Shown one piece after another: positions 5,367 to 7,077 of a stretch of 7,077 nucleotides of DNA. The notes below the pieces were generated by a model that had not been told where the DNA came from, ran no database searches, and saw nothing but the letters and a program-made list of their open reading frames with translations. The position numbers and the translations under genes were made by a program. Source of the stretch: Fidelibacterota bacterium (GTDB lineage Bacteria > Fidelibacterota > UBA2242 > B5-G15); assembly GCA_003645825.1 (NCBI GenBank), contig QNCQ01000087.1, positions 1-7,077 on the forward strand. The letters run 5' to 3'. Numbering within the stretch: the first letter of the stretch is position 1; each line of letters starts with the position of its first letter.

Positions 5367-7077
5367 TTATACTTCATTTAATACTTTTAATAGTTTTTTA
5401 AGCTCAGTTTTCATTTCCTCCAGCGCCTTTCCTGCCCTGGTTAAATCACCTTTTTTACTTGCATCTTCAACTTCTTTCGCATATTCGCCAAGGTAACGTG
5501 CACAGATATTCATAGCCGCTCCCTTAATAGTGTGGGCCTCTCTACCTGCTCCTGCCATGTCTCCATTTTTAATATAATCTTCAAGTCGTTTCATCCTTTC
5601 ATCAATATCCTTCTTAAATGTCAGTACTATTTCTTTCAAAATTTCTTCATCTCCCATAACTTTTTCTAAAAGATCGGTTTTATCAAATCTGCCGGAATCA
5701 AAGACTGCACTTTCACTTTGTTTTTTGGATTCATCAACTTTTTCTGAAAGTTTCAAAAGCTTACCAAGTACTTCTACAAGATTCTTCATCTGTACTGGTT
5801 TTGAAATATATTCATTCATTCCGATTTTAAGACATTTTTCTCTTTCACCTTTTAAGACATGAGCACTCATAGCAACAATTGGAACCTTAGGATTTCTCAC
5901 CTCCTTGCTTCTTCTAATTATACGGGTGGTTTCATAACCATCAATTCCAGGCATTTCAATGTCCATGAAAACAATATCATAATCATTTTTCTTTAGTTTT
6001 TCTATAGCTTCTTTTCCGTCGTTAGCAATATCAACTTCAAGATTAAGTTTGCTCAGCATCGCTTTTGCCACCTGTTGATTTGTAACGTTATCTTCCACCA
6101 CGAGAACTTTATATTTTCTGCCTGCGGTAGACAGGAAGGTTTCACTAACAAACTCGGGTTCTTCCTTTTCTTCCTCAGGTTCTTTTGTACCAAGCACATA
6201 GGCAAGGCAATCTAATAGTTTTGACTGTTTTATAGGCTTCATTAAGTAAGCTGAAAAACCAATTTCTTTAAGTTCATCCAGTTCTTTCTTCGTTCCGATG
6301 GATGATAGCATTATGAGCTTAACATCTTTTATATCATCTACTGCCTTGATCATTCGAGCCAATTCACAGCCATCGAGGTTGGGCATGAGCTTATCTAAAA
6401 TTGCAACATCAAAGGCTTTTCCTTCCTTTTTTGCATTCTTCAACTTTAATATCGCCTCCAACGGATTCTCTATTTCAAGATGTTCAAACCCCCACCTTTC
6501 CAGCAACGTACCAAGCAACTTTCTATTTGTCTCATTGTCATCTACAACGAGAACCCTTTTCCCTGCATAATCATTTTCTGGAATGTGTTTCCTTTTACCG
6601 GCAGTTTTATCTTCTGCTTTTTTAAACTTTACCGTGAACCAGAATTTTGAACCTTGCCCAACTTTGCTTTCAACCCCAATTTTGCCCTCCATCATTTCGA
6701 CAAGTCTTTTTGTTATGGATAGTCCTAATCCAGTTCCGCCGTATTTCCTGGTTGTGGAAGAGTCTGCTTGCCTAAAGGGGATAAATATCTGTTCAATTTT
6801 ATCACGTGGTATTCCAATTCCAGTATCCTTTACTTCAAAATAAAGTTCATATTTATTTTTCAGCTCACGATTAAGTTTACAATAGACAGAAACCTCTCCT
6901 TTCTCTGTAAACTTGATTGCGTTGTTTATCAGATTTGTCAGAATTTGCTGCAGGTGACCGGGATCCCCTATTACAGTTTCCGGTACCTCAGGATCTATAA
7001 AATTAATCAATTCTATCCCTTTTTCTTGAGCTTTTAAAGCAAGGGTTTGAACAGTGTCTTCGACAATATCATACAAA
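5367..7077 (-). CDS. Hybrid sensor histidine kinase, C-terminal part (ATPase-REC-REC-HPt)
   Basis: Partial gene: the reading frame runs off the right edge, and its first visible TTG (7076) is an ordinary Leu codon inside the protein. The 569 visible residues contain a kinase ATPase domain (about 1-152) with the N box NLINNAIKFT (N52), G1 box DTGIGIP (84-90) and G2 box GGTGLGLS (113-120). Receiver 1 (about 173-295) has D179/D180, D228, S258 and K280. After the acidic linker EPEEEKEEPE (299-308), receiver 2 (about 322-442) has E328/D329, D372, S404 and K426. The HPt domain (about 463-566) has phospho-accepting H515 in AHTIKGAA. The order matches BarA-type phosphorelay kinases. The dimerisation domain with its phospho-accepting His and any sensor or membrane domain lie outside the window, so the signal cannot be inferred. 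The stop at 5367 is 22 nt before the response-regulator start, making that protein the likely recipient of phosphate from H515. The assignment is firm; the symbol is left blank because the sensor is missing. Confidence 0.93.
   Translation of the reverse strand, partial: LYDIVEDTVQTLALKAQEKGIELINFIDPEVPETVIGDPGHLQQILTNLINNAIKFTEKGEVSVYCKLNRELKNKYELYFEVKDTGIGIPRDKIEQIFIPFRQADSSTTRKYGGTGLGLSITKRLVEMMEGKIGVESKVGQGSKFWFTVKFKKAEDKTAGKRKHIPENDYAGKRVLVVDDNETNRKLLGTLLERWGFEHLEIENPLEAILKLKNAKKEGKAFDVAILDKLMPNLDGCELARMIKAVDDIKDVKLIMLSSIGTKKELDELKEIGFSAYLMKPIKQSKLLDCLAYVLGTKEPEEEKEEPEFVSETFLSTAGRKYKVLVVEDNVTNQQVAKAMLSKLNLEVDIANDGKEAIEKLKKNDYDIVFMDIEMPGIDGYETTRIIRRSKEVRNPKVPIVAMSAHVLKGEREKCLKIGMNEYISKPVQMKNLVEVLGKLLKLSEKVDESKKQSESAVFDSGRFDKTDLLEKVMGDEEILKEIVLTFKKDIDERMKRLEDYIKNGDMAGAGREAHTIKGAAMNICARYLGEYAKEVEDASKKGDLTRAGKALEEMKTELKKLLKVLNEV

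Noticed and set aside
6298..7037. Plus-strand open frames of 74-90 codons opposite the sensor kinase gene
   Set aside because: They overlap conserved ATPase and receiver boxes on the other strand, and their translations show no motif.
7074..7076. TTG at 7076 as the start codon of the kinase
   Set aside because: A kinase cannot begin in the middle of its ATPase region, and the reading frame stays open to the edge. This is a gene cut by the window, not a short protein.

Overview
The window holds four protein genes with ordinary bacterial signals: AGGAG-type ribosome binding sites, Rho-independent hairpins and moderately AT-rich DNA. It is bacterial chromosome, but I cannot name the phylum from the sequence. 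Nothing looks like a phage, insertion sequence, CRISPR array, tRNA or rRNA.

Layout from left to right: (a) 16-54 is a strong GC-rich hairpin flanked by A and T runs. It probably terminates transcription from a gene beyond the left edge. (b) 147-2126 (+) encodes a 659-residue sodium:solute symporter (SSS family). A 7-bp-arm inverted repeat and a candidate promoter lie just upstream. (c) 2199-4595 (-) encodes a 798-residue family GH94 phosphorylase. Residue by residue it resembles N,N'-diacetylchitobiose phosphorylase more than cellobiose phosphorylase. It converges on the symporter gene, with 72 bp between the stop codons and a terminator for the minus strand in that gap. (d) 4721-5344 (-) encodes a 207-residue response regulator. 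It has no DNA-binding domain and carries a C-terminal CxxC...CxxC tail. (e) 5367-7077 (-) is the C-terminal part of a large hybrid sensor kinase (ATPase domain, two receiver domains, HPt). Its sensor and phospho-accepting histidine domains lie beyond the right edge.

The genes read as two units. The kinase and response regulator are a tight pair with a 22-nt gap, and the relay could run kinase His -> receiver Asp -> HPt His515 -> regulator Asp52. The phosphorylase has no signal peptide, so it should act in the cytoplasm on an imported disaccharide, giving N-acetylglucosamine and its 1-phosphate without spending ATP on that half. The neighbouring symporter is a reasonable candidate importer, but its substrate cannot be read from the sequence. 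No direct link between the signalling pair and the sugar genes is shown beyond adjacency.

I do not see a clearly new biological system. The points most worth a second look are the phosphorylase-symporter pairing, the cysteine-rich tail on the response regulator, and an ATTTGTTT element found upstream of both sugar genes.
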